Below the pieces are notes generated by a model, which made no database searches, was not told the origin of the DNA, and saw only the letters and a program-made list of their open reading frames with translations. This document shows positions 1 to 11,609 of a DNA stretch of 64,000 nt, in pieces (positions within the stretch are counted from its first letter, which is position 1; every line of letters starts with the position of its first letter). Origin of the DNA: Callipepla californica brunnescens (Eukaryota > Chordata > Aves > Galliformes > Odontophoridae); the NCBI GenBank assembly GCA_023055505.1, contig JALIRH010000002.1, positions 36,651,733-36,715,732 on the forward strand. Reading direction: 5' to 3'. The translations under genes and the position numbers were made by a program.

Positions 1-1045
1 CTGGAGAATTACAGAGTAAGCACAGGTACAACAAAGCTTGAAATCATGGCAGCTTGTTGCCTCACTGTAGTTCCTCAACCAGAGAAACATAACTTAGGTC
101 TCAGTGTGTTGGACTGCTTGTATATTATGAAACTTTACTTTACAGTAATGCATAGGAATAGGTTCTCTCAGTAAAATATCTCATTTTGATGCTTACTTAG
201 TACATTGTTGTTGTTGTTTTTTTCTGTAAGACCTATTATATTTTCCAGTATTGCTTTTCACTGATGAGGTAGAAAAGATACGGTAGCATTCCTTACTGAA
301 ATCAAAATTGGCATTGGTTAAGGTTCTAATAAATTAACCAAACAGCACTAAATATCTAGCACTACGATGTTCCGGTCTTCTGAAAATGTCAGAATTATTT
401 TTTTGCTATTTTTGTCATCTTCATAAACATTGCAGACAATTGGAAAACTGATTATATTAACAGTATGAAATAGGCATGTTTTTACACAATCCCCAAACAC
501 AAAACATATTTTGATGCTCATGCATAATACCTCAGATATCATTACAAAGAGGAAAGAGTCAGGCTCTTCACATAAGAGCACGGGGCAGTGTGAGAGACCA
601 TACGCATGACTTGAAACAGGAGACGTGCCAAGTGGACATAAGGAAAACTTTTTCTCCCATGATGACTCTGTCAATCACTTATGTGTGTTTGATAATGCAT
701 GTTCTCTTCAGTTCCACTTAATGGAATGCAAATCTATACAATTGGCTTTAAATATAAAATCAGGATGGATAAAAGTTGTGGAAGTCCTTTGGATTGTCTC
801 ATATCTTCTTTGAGAACTCTTCGAGAATCTTTCCTATTGCAACTCTTTCCCAATTGAGAACATCTGATTTTTTAATTATTATTATTTATCCTTAAAACCT
901 TACTTTTTGCACTTCACAATGTAGGTGAACACGGTGTTCAGCCCTTAGCTTCAAGAGTATAGGATTCCTCTGTGTTTTGTTGCTTGGAATAGCTGCTCTT
1001 GTCCTCATCAACACTGTCAAAATGGAGCTGTCAAAGACTGTTGTC

Positions 1046-1084
<39 letters not shown>

Positions 1085-4000
1085 AAAAGTGTCTGTGCGA
1101 GGTCTTATTGGGCTACAGCAGCAGACACATCCAGATAAACAAAACAGACCCAACAGTCAGTTTCCATGCCAAATAGCATGATGCTCAGCAATGAAAATAG
1201 GGCTAGAAGAAAAAAGGGGATGTTGACTTGGGGCTTCTAAGGTGATCTACTTACTGTCTGGGCACTGATCTGCATGAGGGAGCTGCTGAATGGACATCCT
1301 TGCATATTTTATTTTATTTTTTTTGCCCTCTCTCTCACTTACTAAATAGTCTTCATCTTAACACATGGGTTTTGGTACTTGTTCTTCCCATTCTCCTCAG
1401 TCCCTCTGTGGGGTGAGGGGAAGTAGCTGCTAACCATGGCAAGGTTTAGGTTACATTTTGATTAATATTAAAGAAATATTCTGAGAGAAAATTAGTCAAA
1501 GCTGGTTACTATCACAGATCTAACCAATCACTTTTCCACTAAAAGGTGAGCTTATTTGATCTCAAATTTTCTAATATAGCATACTGTATATACTTCCTTT
1601 CTTTCTATAATTCAAATGAGAAAATAATATTTTTTCTTACAAAATAAGAAATACTTTGTGCCTGATACAGACACAATTCCAAAAGACAAAATGATCCCAC
1701 AAATAATAAAAGATATATGCTCACCACATGTGATTTTGAGGCATCTACCTTAAGTACTGCGAGGTATTCTCTGTGAGATAAACACTTGCCTCTGCCTTTG
1801 TACTGAGGCACAGTTACATTATTTGCACTTGGGTCTATAGAAATTAGATTTTAAACATTCTACTGGCTAATGCATGGGAGTTGGGGAGGGAAATGTGCCT
1901 AATAGTTTAGTCCTTTCCTTTTTCACTACTCTTCTGTGATAACAGCTGAGAATTAAATCAGTGTTTACTAGAAATGTTACTTAAGAGAATGTATGCAAAA
2001 CAAGATATGTGGTGTAGGTGTTTGTGATACGATATCACACAGTTTCCAGTAACAGAGCTCAGAAACAGAAAATCAATGAATGCTGGTTAAATTTTCCTTT
2101 TCTGACATCATTCTCCAAACCCCAGTTTTGGCTTCCCAAGGAAATAATAACAGCTGTTAGCTTGTCTGGGAGCCCACTTGGCTTTGATGGGATTGTTAGA
2201 TGCCAAAGTAGAGAGTATGTTTTGTTCCCAGTGATCTTGTGTCTTTGCTTTGCTCTTTGCCAGTTGTCAAGAGGGAAAAAGCTGAAAATACTGAATGATT
2301 TCAGACCTAATACAATGTGATGTTTCTTACTTCTAGAACTTGTAAGCTACACTCTTTAAAAACAATACCTTAGTGATACTTTAGATGTCTAAAGCAGGTG
2401 GAGAAAACTATGCATGAAGATTTTTAAAGCACGTTTGGAGTGGCACTGACAAAGAATCTAGCATATTACCCAATTGTGCTTTTCTAACGAGAAGAGAGAA
2501 TTTCTCCTCTCTGCCTAAAGATCTCTGATAGGTTATTCTCTTAAAATATAGGAGCTGAGTTTAATTGTAAACAGATTCATGGGAAAAGAACCATTTCAGT
2601 GGAATTTCTCTGAAAAAAAAAAACAAAACAACAAAACAGCATAGATGTTGCAATGTATTGACTCAAAATGCCTTTCAAATTAAAGTATCAATATTAATCA
2701 ATATGACTAAGTCAGGTTCTGTTCACTCACACTTTCTGTCTCCCACAAGGTCAGTTTGATTCAACTAGCTGGCTCCTCAGTGCCATAGCGTTTCCCTCTG
2801 GTTGAGCTACAGGAAAATGTGATGTAAGGAGGAATGAAAATAAAGGTAAATAATATTGGAATTTTCTGTGAAATTGAACTTCCAGTTTTTCAGCCACCCA
2901 TGGTCTCTCTGGTCACATTCTGAGAGAGCGAATCAAGTTACATAGCTGGATCTCTCTATGGTGAAAAAGCAAGAGGCAAAAATCAGCAGATTGATAAATC
3001 AGGTACCAGAACTGAGTCTGTTCTTTCATCCAGGATTTCCCACACCTTGCACACTTCAGATGCCAAACTGTGCTCTGACTTCTAAGTACAGCTATATGCT
3101 CGTTTCTTTCAATGACAAGACTAGAGTAAGCTGCTTCTCAACATGAACTTTGCTCCTGTCCTACTCTCTTATTTAGATATGATGAACTGGAACTGAAATG
3201 GCTGAAAATTAAACCACTCATTAAAAAAAGGCTATTTTTAACCTGTCTCTTTTCCTCATCAACACACCATTCCACAACCCATTGTAGTTGTGAAGCTAAA
3301 GGAGTGACACTGGAGCAGCAGCTGATACAGCTTTTCAAAGCAATGTAAGTCTAAAGATATGATTTCTTCTTTCTTCTGTCATGATGAGCTGGGTACAAGT
3401 GCTCGAGACTCTGCTTAACCTTTCTGGAACAATCCTTGAGGGCTGTGAGCTACTTAATAAAAGACATCTCAATAGTTTCCTTACCATATCCTTAGTAAAA
3501 CAGATATTAATATTGGTTGATACTGGTTTCTCTACTAAGCATAACATTGGTTCATGATGGCTTCTCTTTTAAATATGTTTTTGGACAAATATAATGGTTG
3601 AATAGACATTGTTCCACTCTGAATTTACAGAAATAAATAATAAATAAATAAGCCATGATTTGTTTTTAATGACTTGATTTTCTGTGGCTTAATATAATAT
3701 TTTTTGTTTGTTCAGTTTTGGTAGCTTGTCCGAAAGTTTTGTTTTTCCTACTGTTTGATAGTTACTGAAATGCTTTGAAGACTGCATATTTCAAACTACC
3801 AGCAAGATCCTCACACCAAGTAAAAGACAGAAAAAGAAGCTAAGCTAGTTTTTTTCTGCCTCTACTAACTTGCAGCTGTACAATCATCTCAAACCCACGT
3901 AAAAAACTCACCAGACATACTGAAAAGACACCCAGAAAACATGAATGCCTCACTAGTTAGCTCACTGCTATGATGACATACTTCATATTAAAAAATGTAG

Positions 4001-5879
4001 ATGGTCTTACACAAAGAAATGCTTAAATAATCCTGCTGTAGAAATTATTCCCAATTAGAAATGGGTAAGATACAGCCCTATCTTCAGCAATCTTATTCAA
4101 ATCCAAACAGCTTTTCAACTGTCTTTCTGCTATAAAATTTAAATTTAGAATGTTACGCTAAATGGTCAGTTTTATAACTATTAAATCGTGTGTATGCAGG
4201 AGTAGGAGCCGTTTTTAAATTGTTCTTGACTGAGCTAATAGTTTCAAAGGAAGCAGTCTGCTTTGCTTATGGCTCATGTAAAATGGAGGTAACTACAAAA
4301 CTGTATGTAGCAACTTTTTGCAAAAATATTAGATATTCAATTTACACTCCACTCAAATCTGTACAGAATAATACGCCTGTGTTTCACCCAAACTCACCTT
4401 CTTTTGCCCGTGTTTTTTTCTGCATTCTCTATGTTACTATAGTATATTTCCCTTACTCCCAAAAATTCTCTCCCATGTATTTTCTTTTTAAAGATTTGAA
4501 AATGTTTTTCCCAAGCATTTCTTTAATGTTGGAATTTGAAGGATTTCTTTAATATTTGACTTTCAAAAGATCCATTCAAGATGTTGGAACAAGAAGCTAT
4601 CCAAATTATTTTAACTCTAATATAAAAACTACAGAGATAGAAACATTTTATTTTAAATAGTTTTCCTATTTAAATATTTTGTTTTCATCTGTATCTAATT
4701 AAAATCTTTTTAGGCAACTGTTTTTCACTGTTCTCTCTTTTGACATCTCTAAACCAATTTGAGCATGGCTTTCAGCACTAAGAAGTTATTCTCCACTGAT
4801 CTGAGTCTCATTTACATCTAGCTATGGCAGAATGAATATCTGGAGTGGAGATAAAATGTGCTTCTAAAAGGATTTTGTACAGGGTATGAAAAATGAAGTT
4901 GGCTACTTCTCACAATTACAGTTTAATGTTTTCATTTCTCGTGACATGGCTGCTTTTGAACTTGTGGGTTAGATTTAGACACTTTTGCGCACACAGGCAG
5001 CAATCTGAGGAAAAGTAACTTACTGGCGTTAATGGTCTCATTTGCCCAATATCACTTTTACAGGAGGGATTTAATGAGCTAGTTACTCCAGCACCAAAAC
5101 TAGCTGTTAATTCCCCATCATTTTAGGTATTTCACTAGCTCAAGCAATTTTTTCAACTTCTATTCATATCTCCTATTAGCTTTCTGTGTCAAGACTTTGG
5201 CTCTAATCAGAGAATCTGCCTTTACTTCATATACCCACACGACATTTTTTTGTCTTTCCTTTTGCTGTTGTCTTATCCCCTGCAGGACTGCCACTGTGCT
5301 GTTCTAAAGTGCTACTGTTTCGTTGTAGGGTTGTTTGGGTTAACAATCACTTGTTGCTATTACCAGCCCAGCTTGTGGTGTAGCCTCATTGCTGAACACT
5401 TAGCTTGGAATAGAGGTTTTATAAGCTAGACCACAAGCAGCTGTCTTGGTTTAAATAGATGTTTTGCTGAACTACAATGCAAGTGGTTAGAACCGTGGAT
5501 GCAGTTTGTCTCTAACTCCAGAAATAGTTTTTAACTGTAATGATATAATTTCCAATAATCTGTATTTAGGAAAACTAACTAAAGGAATGTTATTGTTCTC
5601 TGACCATTCTCTCCATTTCCATTGATCTTCATGATCTACCCAGAATCTGTGATAACAGATAAAAACATAACTTGGAGAGACGCCTGATTTCTTTTTGCAC
5701 AATTCTCTTCCACCACCCAGAATATTATTTGAGAATGGGACTTCTTATCAAGAAGTATTATACAGGTTACGCAGTACTGAAAGAATAAATTTCAGTCAAC
5801 AAATCCTACAGAAGGAGCAAAGTAGTCATACAGTATTGAATGTAAGCTGCAAACTGAATTTTGAAGAAGCAGGAAGATC
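1..5879. other. Intergenic, AT-rich, no gene seen
   Basis: Only short frames with no recognisable protein occur here on either strand. The only clear structured feature is the (AC)n microsatellite at 1049-1082. The longest frame (4190-4552) begins at a GTG and has no known domain. I see no splice-linked coding exons. Confidence 0.6.
1049..1082. repeat. (AC)17 microsatellite
   Basis: Seventeen uninterrupted AC units. The alternative Cys-Val-rich frame on the minus strand is a by-product of the repeat. Confidence 0.97.
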
Positions 5880-6180
5880 GATATTATTCCAACATTCAAA
5901 GTGGGCAAGCTGGAGGGGGCACCTTGGTGTATGGGAATTGTTAGGTCACAGCTTGAACTGGTGAAAGGCTGTGGCTGGCCCAGGATGCATAGGCACATTG
6001 TTTTCACCTGTGCTTCCCAGGTGACCAGAAGGTATGTAGCCAGGATGGAGCCAGACAGGGCCCATATAAGAGCCAGCCATGGAAGGGAGAGCATCACTTG
6101 AGCTTAGACTACTGCTTGGGAGGGGGTGCTGTATAGCCAGAGATCCCTTTCACCATATGGGTGAGTTTGACTTTTTTTTT
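5880..6180 (+). repeat. Unidentified dispersed element, copy A (LTR-like features)
   Basis: This stretch is richer in GC than its surroundings and shares an ordered set of short blocks with 8226-8510: GGTCACAGCttGAA, CACCTGTG, GTGACCAGAAGG, a TATA-like box (CATATAAGAG here) and GGTGAGT followed by a T-run. The order TATA box then donor-like GGTGAGT resembles an LTR with leader, but no terminal TG...CA or target duplication could be fixed. Orientation is assigned from the TATA-like box. The family is not recognised. Confidence 0.35.
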
Positions 6181-6629
6181 CCTCCCTATATATGATTATC
6201 AGCCTGTCTGTGAATGCTTCACCTGGTATCACTAAGATCCTGTCAGTAGTTTTTCTTCATAAGCAGAACAGCTGAAAAGACTCAAATTCTGAAAGCACTT
6301 TTGAGCAACAGAGCTAGCATAGTTTTACTAGAGCAAAGCATTACTGGCCAAGCTTTTTTTCCATGAAGAAGTGACTGGCTCTGTGAATGAAGGAGAAACA
6401 GTTAATTTGTCCTTCCTTCACTTTGGCAGGGCTTTCAAAAAACCCTATAGTATAGAATTCTTAGATAAGCTGGAGGGAGAGTGTTTGGATAGGTGTATGT
6501 TAAGACTGTTGAAAAACTAACTGGAATAGAAGGTTTGAAGCCCAGCTGTGGCTAGTGAAAATTCCCTCCCCAGGACTTCTGGAACAGATAAAGCAGATCT
6601 CTATTTCATCCCTGAATGATGGGATGTAC

Positions 6630-7507
6630 ATAGTGCACCCTCAGCAAGTTTGCAGGTGGTGAAAAATTGGAGGGAGCAGGCAATATGCTGGCAGATGCAT
6701 CTGCTGGTCAGAGGAGCTTTCCTAGTCTTGAGGAACACGCTAGGAGAAGCCTGGGAAAGGCCAGGAATGATAAAGGGGATTTCCAGAATGTGGGATAAAG
6801 TTAACACGTGACAATAAAGGGCTGGGCTCTGGCTGACTGTGCAGCAGCCCTACAGAAAACCTGGAATGCTGGTAGAGAACAATTTAGGTGTGGTTACAGT
6901 AGCCCTGTGTTAATTATATAGTGCATCAGCAACAGTCTACTGAAAGGTCGAGAGAGTTGATAATTCCCTTCTAGAAGGCATTTCTGAGCTTGACCTGTCA
7001 CATCCCCTTCTGGGCCCTCTTCCTCTCCTGTGTGAAAGGAAATCAAGAAACTGGAGAACATCCTCCAATATGAGGAGGTTAGGGGGCTGTAGTATAAAAT
7101 ATGAGGAGAGGCTAAAGAAGATGGCTTAGTTCAGCCTGGAGAAGAGGAGACTAATGATTAAGAAAAAAACTCTGCTGTCTTCTCTTTTATGTAAAAGTAG
7201 GCTATAGAAGGCTTTTACTCATGCTTTTCTGCAAGGTCTATATAATGAGAGGCAAAAGCAACAAGCTGCAGCAGGAGGAATTTTGGCTGTTTAAAATATC
7301 AAAACTATGGTGATTAAGCTCTGAGGTGCACAGACCAAAGATGTTTTGAAATCTGTCCTTGAGGGCATCAAAAGTTGACTGGACAAGGCCTTAAGCAACC
7401 TTGTATAACAGTAAAATGGATTCTGTAAGAGTTAGGCTGGCAAAGTGGGAATGGTTTGGTCTCCTGAAGTCCCTTCTAACCTAAGTTATTCTGTAATTCT
7501 ATGATCA
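6630..7507 (+). mobile_element. Degenerate CR1 LINE fragment, sense
   Basis: CR1 blocks appear in order: CTCAGCAAGTTTGCAGGTGG near the left end, AATGCTGGTAGAGAACAATT, GCCTGGAGAAGAGGAGAC in the middle, and a CR1 3' tail CCTTCTAACCTAAGTTATTC then TGTAATTCTATGAT at the right. It is heavily mutated, with no intact reading frame. The left edge is approximate. Confidence 0.65.
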
Positions 7508-8225
7508 AGTTAAGCAGAGAGGATTTCTGTTTTATCCCAGGAGAGTAATATGTACAGTCAAACTGATAAGGTCAATGAAAGCAATAAATACCCTCTTAGA
7601 ACAGCTGAAAATTGATTCAACACTGCCTTCAGCTAAGGCAAAGCTTGAGTACTTGTCTCTTGTCAATGATTGGCAACATGTTTTGGCAATGGTGACTTAT
7701 CAGATTAATATATCAGTCACAGAAATGATACTTGTTCAGTTTGAGTGATACTTGCCTGAGCATCTGTATCATCCCTTCAGGCGTGCCTTACTACTAACCC
7801 ATATTGTATGTATATAATCAGTCTATATCAGGCTTAAGAAATTTTGTGCATGGGTTGCATGCACAAAATGTTCAGTGTGGGCTACTTGTACATTTCCATA
7901 TCTTGTGACTCCTCCATCTTCTGCAAATTTCAGTAAGACAGAAGAGGGAAGAGAGCAGGAATGGTATCTCAGAATCAATCCTCAGTTCCTTTAACTGAAA
8001 GGAATCAGCTTTTGTTATTTGTTGTACTGTGGTAGGAATATGTTGTTGGATACAAACAGCTCTTTGTACTGTAAGACAACTGATACTACTCTTTTGTACT
8101 CAGTTTATTACTCCACTCATTCATATGCTCTTTATTTAGAAACATTGAAGAAATCTAAGGTATATTGATTTGCATTGGCTGTAGTCCATGCTTCAAATAG
8201 AATAAGTGCATCTTTAAGCATTTTA
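7508..8225. other. Intergenic spacer, nothing recognised except a hairpin
   Basis: No gene-like frame is present. A 12-bp perfect inverted repeat at 7841-7852 and 7858-7869 with a 5-nt loop is the only structure seen. Confidence 0.6.
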
Positions 8226-8510
8226 TATGCATGGGGACTGCAAGTCACAGCCTGAATCACTGATTGAACACGTGAAGGAAAGACCTGGTCAGCCCTGGGA
8301 GCACACCAGAAGGCAATTCACCTGTGTGACCAGAAGGCAATTCACCAATGGCCCAGCTCCACCCTTCTTATACCTCATTTAAAGGCTGTCTGCCACTGAG
8401 GAAGTATCTCTTGTTGGAGATTCCTTCTTTTGGAGTTTTTTCCCTGCAAGCCTGAATCCTTGGAGACAGGTGAGTATTCTTTTTTTTTTTTTTTTTTTTT
8501 TTTTTTCCTT
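8226..8510 (+). repeat. Unidentified dispersed element, copy B (LTR-like features)
   Basis: This is the partner of 5880-6180. It holds GTCACAGCCTGAATCACTG, an internal 24-bp tandem duplication of CCAGAAGGCAATTCACC (8306 and 8330), a TTATAC/TTTAAA region, and GACAGGTGAGT followed by a 27-nt T run (8480-8506). The two copies are diverged. An old LTR or similar non-autonomous element is possible but not shown. Confidence 0.35.
8480..8506. repeat. Homopolymer T27
   Basis: Uninterrupted T run at the right end of element copy B. Length is likely unstable and prone to sequencing error. Confidence 0.95.
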
Positions 8511-9562
8511 CATAACTTCTTGTTTGCACTTGTTTCTTTGCTTTTACATTATAGAGCAATGTTGTTGCCTGGTCTGAAGGAAATCTCTGGGCAGTAAATA
8601 GACAGATAACCAGAGTTGGATTTCTAAAAATTACTGGTTCTTAAATTTCATTATGCTATATCAGAATATTATGAAGAGTTACTGCTAATTGGGGTAGTTA
8701 CTAATATCCTGGGACAAAGACAGAAATCAAGTATCTGCTGATACTCTTCTTACTGACCTTACTAAGACTTGTCCATTACATACTGTAGGGAAAATGAAAC
8801 TCCAAACATGGCAGATGGGGTCAGTCTAAACAACTTCAAACATATGAAACTAACTTGAATTAATCTTCAACACAGAGTTAGCATTTTGTATAGAGTAAAA
8901 TGTGAGCACAACAGAATTTCTGGCAAAGCAGACTTCATCACTTCTTTGCTTATATGAAAACCATAAGGCATGCTGAGGAAATAAGTAATTCGCTACTGTT
9001 GTGAAGAACAAGCATACTAAGGGTGCTTTCAACACGTTCTGTCCCTTGCCACTACATAAGTTCATACTGAATGCAGACTGAGCTTTGCATCAATAAGAAA
9101 ATTTACATTAATTCTGCTGTTATCGGCAGCAGAACAATTGTTAATTGAGGCAAATGTATAGTTAAGGAAATTTCCTTTTTCCTCCTCTGGTTGTGGAATC
9201 TTCCCATCAAGATGATGGGAATGACACTAAGAACTTGAGCCCACAAAGAAACATCGGTATTTTTCTTTAGGAATTACTTAAGTTGTGGAGGTAAATATCT
9301 ACAGGAGAATTTGCTTAAAAGAATCTAAATTCTCCAGGCAAGGTACTGAGAAGATACTAGTAATCAAGGAAGTCCCCATAGGTTAACATAGTGAGTTGAA
9401 GGAAAGGCTAAACAAGTCAAAAAAAAAAAAAAAAAAAAAAAAAGCTATGCCAGGGAGAAATCTCATCGTATATTGACCTAAACATTTACCTGCATTCTTC
9501 AGATCAAATTCACAGCACCACGTTCATTCTGCACTTAGATGTGTGAACTGCTCCTTCGAGTG
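8511..9562. other. Intergenic spacer, nothing recognised except A25
   Basis: No convincing coding frame or known repeat, apart from an uninterrupted A25 run at 9419-9443. Confidence 0.6.
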
Positions 9563-10379
9563 TCATAGAATCCTAGAATCACCAAGGTTGGAAAAGACCT
9601 ACAAGATCAACCAGTCCAACCGTCCATCTATATATTGTTCTCACTAAACCATGTTCCTCAATACACCGTCTAAATATTCCTTAAATTCTTTGAACCGGGC
9701 TCGGTGACTTCACCACTTTCCTAGGCAAACCATTCCAGTGCCTGACCAGTCTCTTGGAGAAGTAGTATTTTCTAACATCCAGTCTGAATCTCCTCTGGTG
9801 CAACTTAAGGCCATTCCCTCTAGTTCTGTCACTAGTTACACAAAAGAAGAAGTTAGAGCCCAATAAGGTTTCCACTGAACCTCCTTTTCCAGACTGAACA
9901 ATCCCAGCTCCCTCAGCTGTTCCTCTTAGGGCCTGTGCTCCACATCCCTCATCAGCTTCATTGCCCTTCTCTGAACACGCTCCAGGGTCTCAATGTCTTT
10001 CTTGCAGTGAGGGACCTGAAACTGAACACAGTACTAGATGTGTAGCCTCACCAGTGCTGAGTACAGGGGGACAATTACTTCCCTGCTCCTGCTGGCAACA
10101 CTACTTCTGATACAAGGCAGGATGCTATTGGTCTTTTTGGCCACCTGGGCACACTGCTGGCTCATGTTTGGCCAAGCATTGACCAATGCCCCCAGGTCTG
10201 TTTCTTCTACGTGATCTTCTAGCCCTTCTGCCTCAAATTTGTAGTGTTGCCTGGAGTTGTTGTGACTGAAGTGTATGACCTGGCACTTGATCTTGTTGAA
10301 CCTCATCCTATTGGCTTCAGACCAACTACCCAGCCTGTACAGATCCTTCTGTAGGGCTTTGTTACCCCCCCAGGCAGAT

Positions 10380-10385
<6 letters not shown>
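9563..10385 (-). mobile_element. CR1 LINE fragment, antisense, 5'-truncated, pol C-terminus decayed
   Basis: The left end is the CR1 3' terminus in reverse (tcatagaatcctagaatcac then GGTTGGAAAAGACCT). On the minus strand, pieces of the reverse-transcriptase C-terminus are readable: [33 protein letters not shown] and [19 protein letters not shown], then further on [20 protein letters not shown] and [13 protein letters not shown]. The frame is broken. The 5' truncation point abuts an A35 run at 10386-10420. This is one of the longest CR1 pieces in the window. Confidence 0.93.

Positions 10386-10420
<35 letters not shown>
10386..10420. repeat. Homopolymer A35 abutting the CR1 truncation point
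   Basis: An uninterrupted A run on the + strand, directly after the 5' end of the antisense CR1. It is the longest homopolymer in the window. Confidence 0.95.
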
Positions 10421-10425
<5 letters not shown>

Positions 10426-11577
10426 GCATTTCAATTGTGTTTATTTGCCAGAAGTACAGTGTTGAATCCCAGCAGCAAGAAACTTGTGCTTTGTAGTTCT
10501 TGGTCATTAGCTGGTTGATATAAGGACCACCACAGAGATGCTGATGATATTCAGTTTGCTAGATTGTGTCCGGGCTGCCTGTCAGAAAAAAAAAATTTAT
10601 AATGATAATGGGAGGGATTTGAGAACAAGCAGCAGAAAATGGCAATGATAAGAGTTTTTTTTCTTCCCCATTTACAGTGAAGGATTAGTAGAAATCCTTG
10701 AAGAACATAGGCAGGCATCTTTGAAGCCTTTGGTGTTAAAGTTTTAACCACTTCATGAGAGCCCTTTATTTTCTATAGAGTCTTGAAGAATTACCCCTGC
10801 TATTATGGAAGTGTAATACAGAAAGTGAAGTAACCCTTCAGAAAAGCTATGCTGGCAGGTGAAGCAGCTATCGTGTTTTGTTCTGTGATTTCTGGTATGT
10901 GTCTCTTTTAGGATGCTCCAAGCTTTGTGCATGATGGTGCCTGATGCCAAACAGTACTAGTGGGGGCTGTGAGCCTGGGTGTTACACTAAGCAGAGCCCA
11001 GTAGTAGATGTGAGGTTGGTGCTCCTTACATCCCCTTGCCTTCTCTTCTGGATAAATTTGATCATTCTTAATGGTAACTTTCATAGCTACATAGGTTTCT
11101 TTTCCAAAAACTATGCAGAAGCCAGAATACTCTTGTCTTCAGTGATCTGAATTATTGTCTGCTGATGATTCTGGGATTTAGGGATGAATCTTTAGTTTGA
11201 GGATTAACATCAGTTTAACTTCAGTTCAAAATTATTTTTTACTTATTCATTTATTTATATTGTGATAGTGATGTTAATGTTTTCAGAATTTTCCCTCAGT
11301 ATGGAAGGTTTAAAGGAAACTATTTGAAAAGGTTCACTCTTCTCAAAAGCTATGATTTTCATAAATACACAGAGCTTAAGCAAAAACTATCCTGTCTCAG
11401 CATAGAATTCAGACTCAAGATAAACATTTCACCCTATTTGACAGCTGAAGGCTAAGCTTCTATAAGTTCTGTAGGAGAAACTTCTATAGCACAAAATATC
11501 TAATTCCACAAGTATTAATTGGTGGCTTATCAATAGCGACAGCCCAGTCTTACTAAATATATTTCTAGTGATGCTCT

Positions 11578-11609
<32 letters not shown>

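Noticed and set aside
892..1080. Cys-Val repeat protein frame on the minus strand
   Set aside because: Translation of the (AC)17 microsatellite.
4190..4552. 120-codon + frame
   Set aside because: It begins with GTG, is Phe/Tyr-rich from AT-rich sequence, and has no recognisable domain or gene context.
10034..10507. 157-codon minus-strand frame with reverse-transcriptase-like residues
   Set aside because: It is the decayed C-terminal pol of the CR1 at 9563-10385 read through the A35 run; not a host gene.
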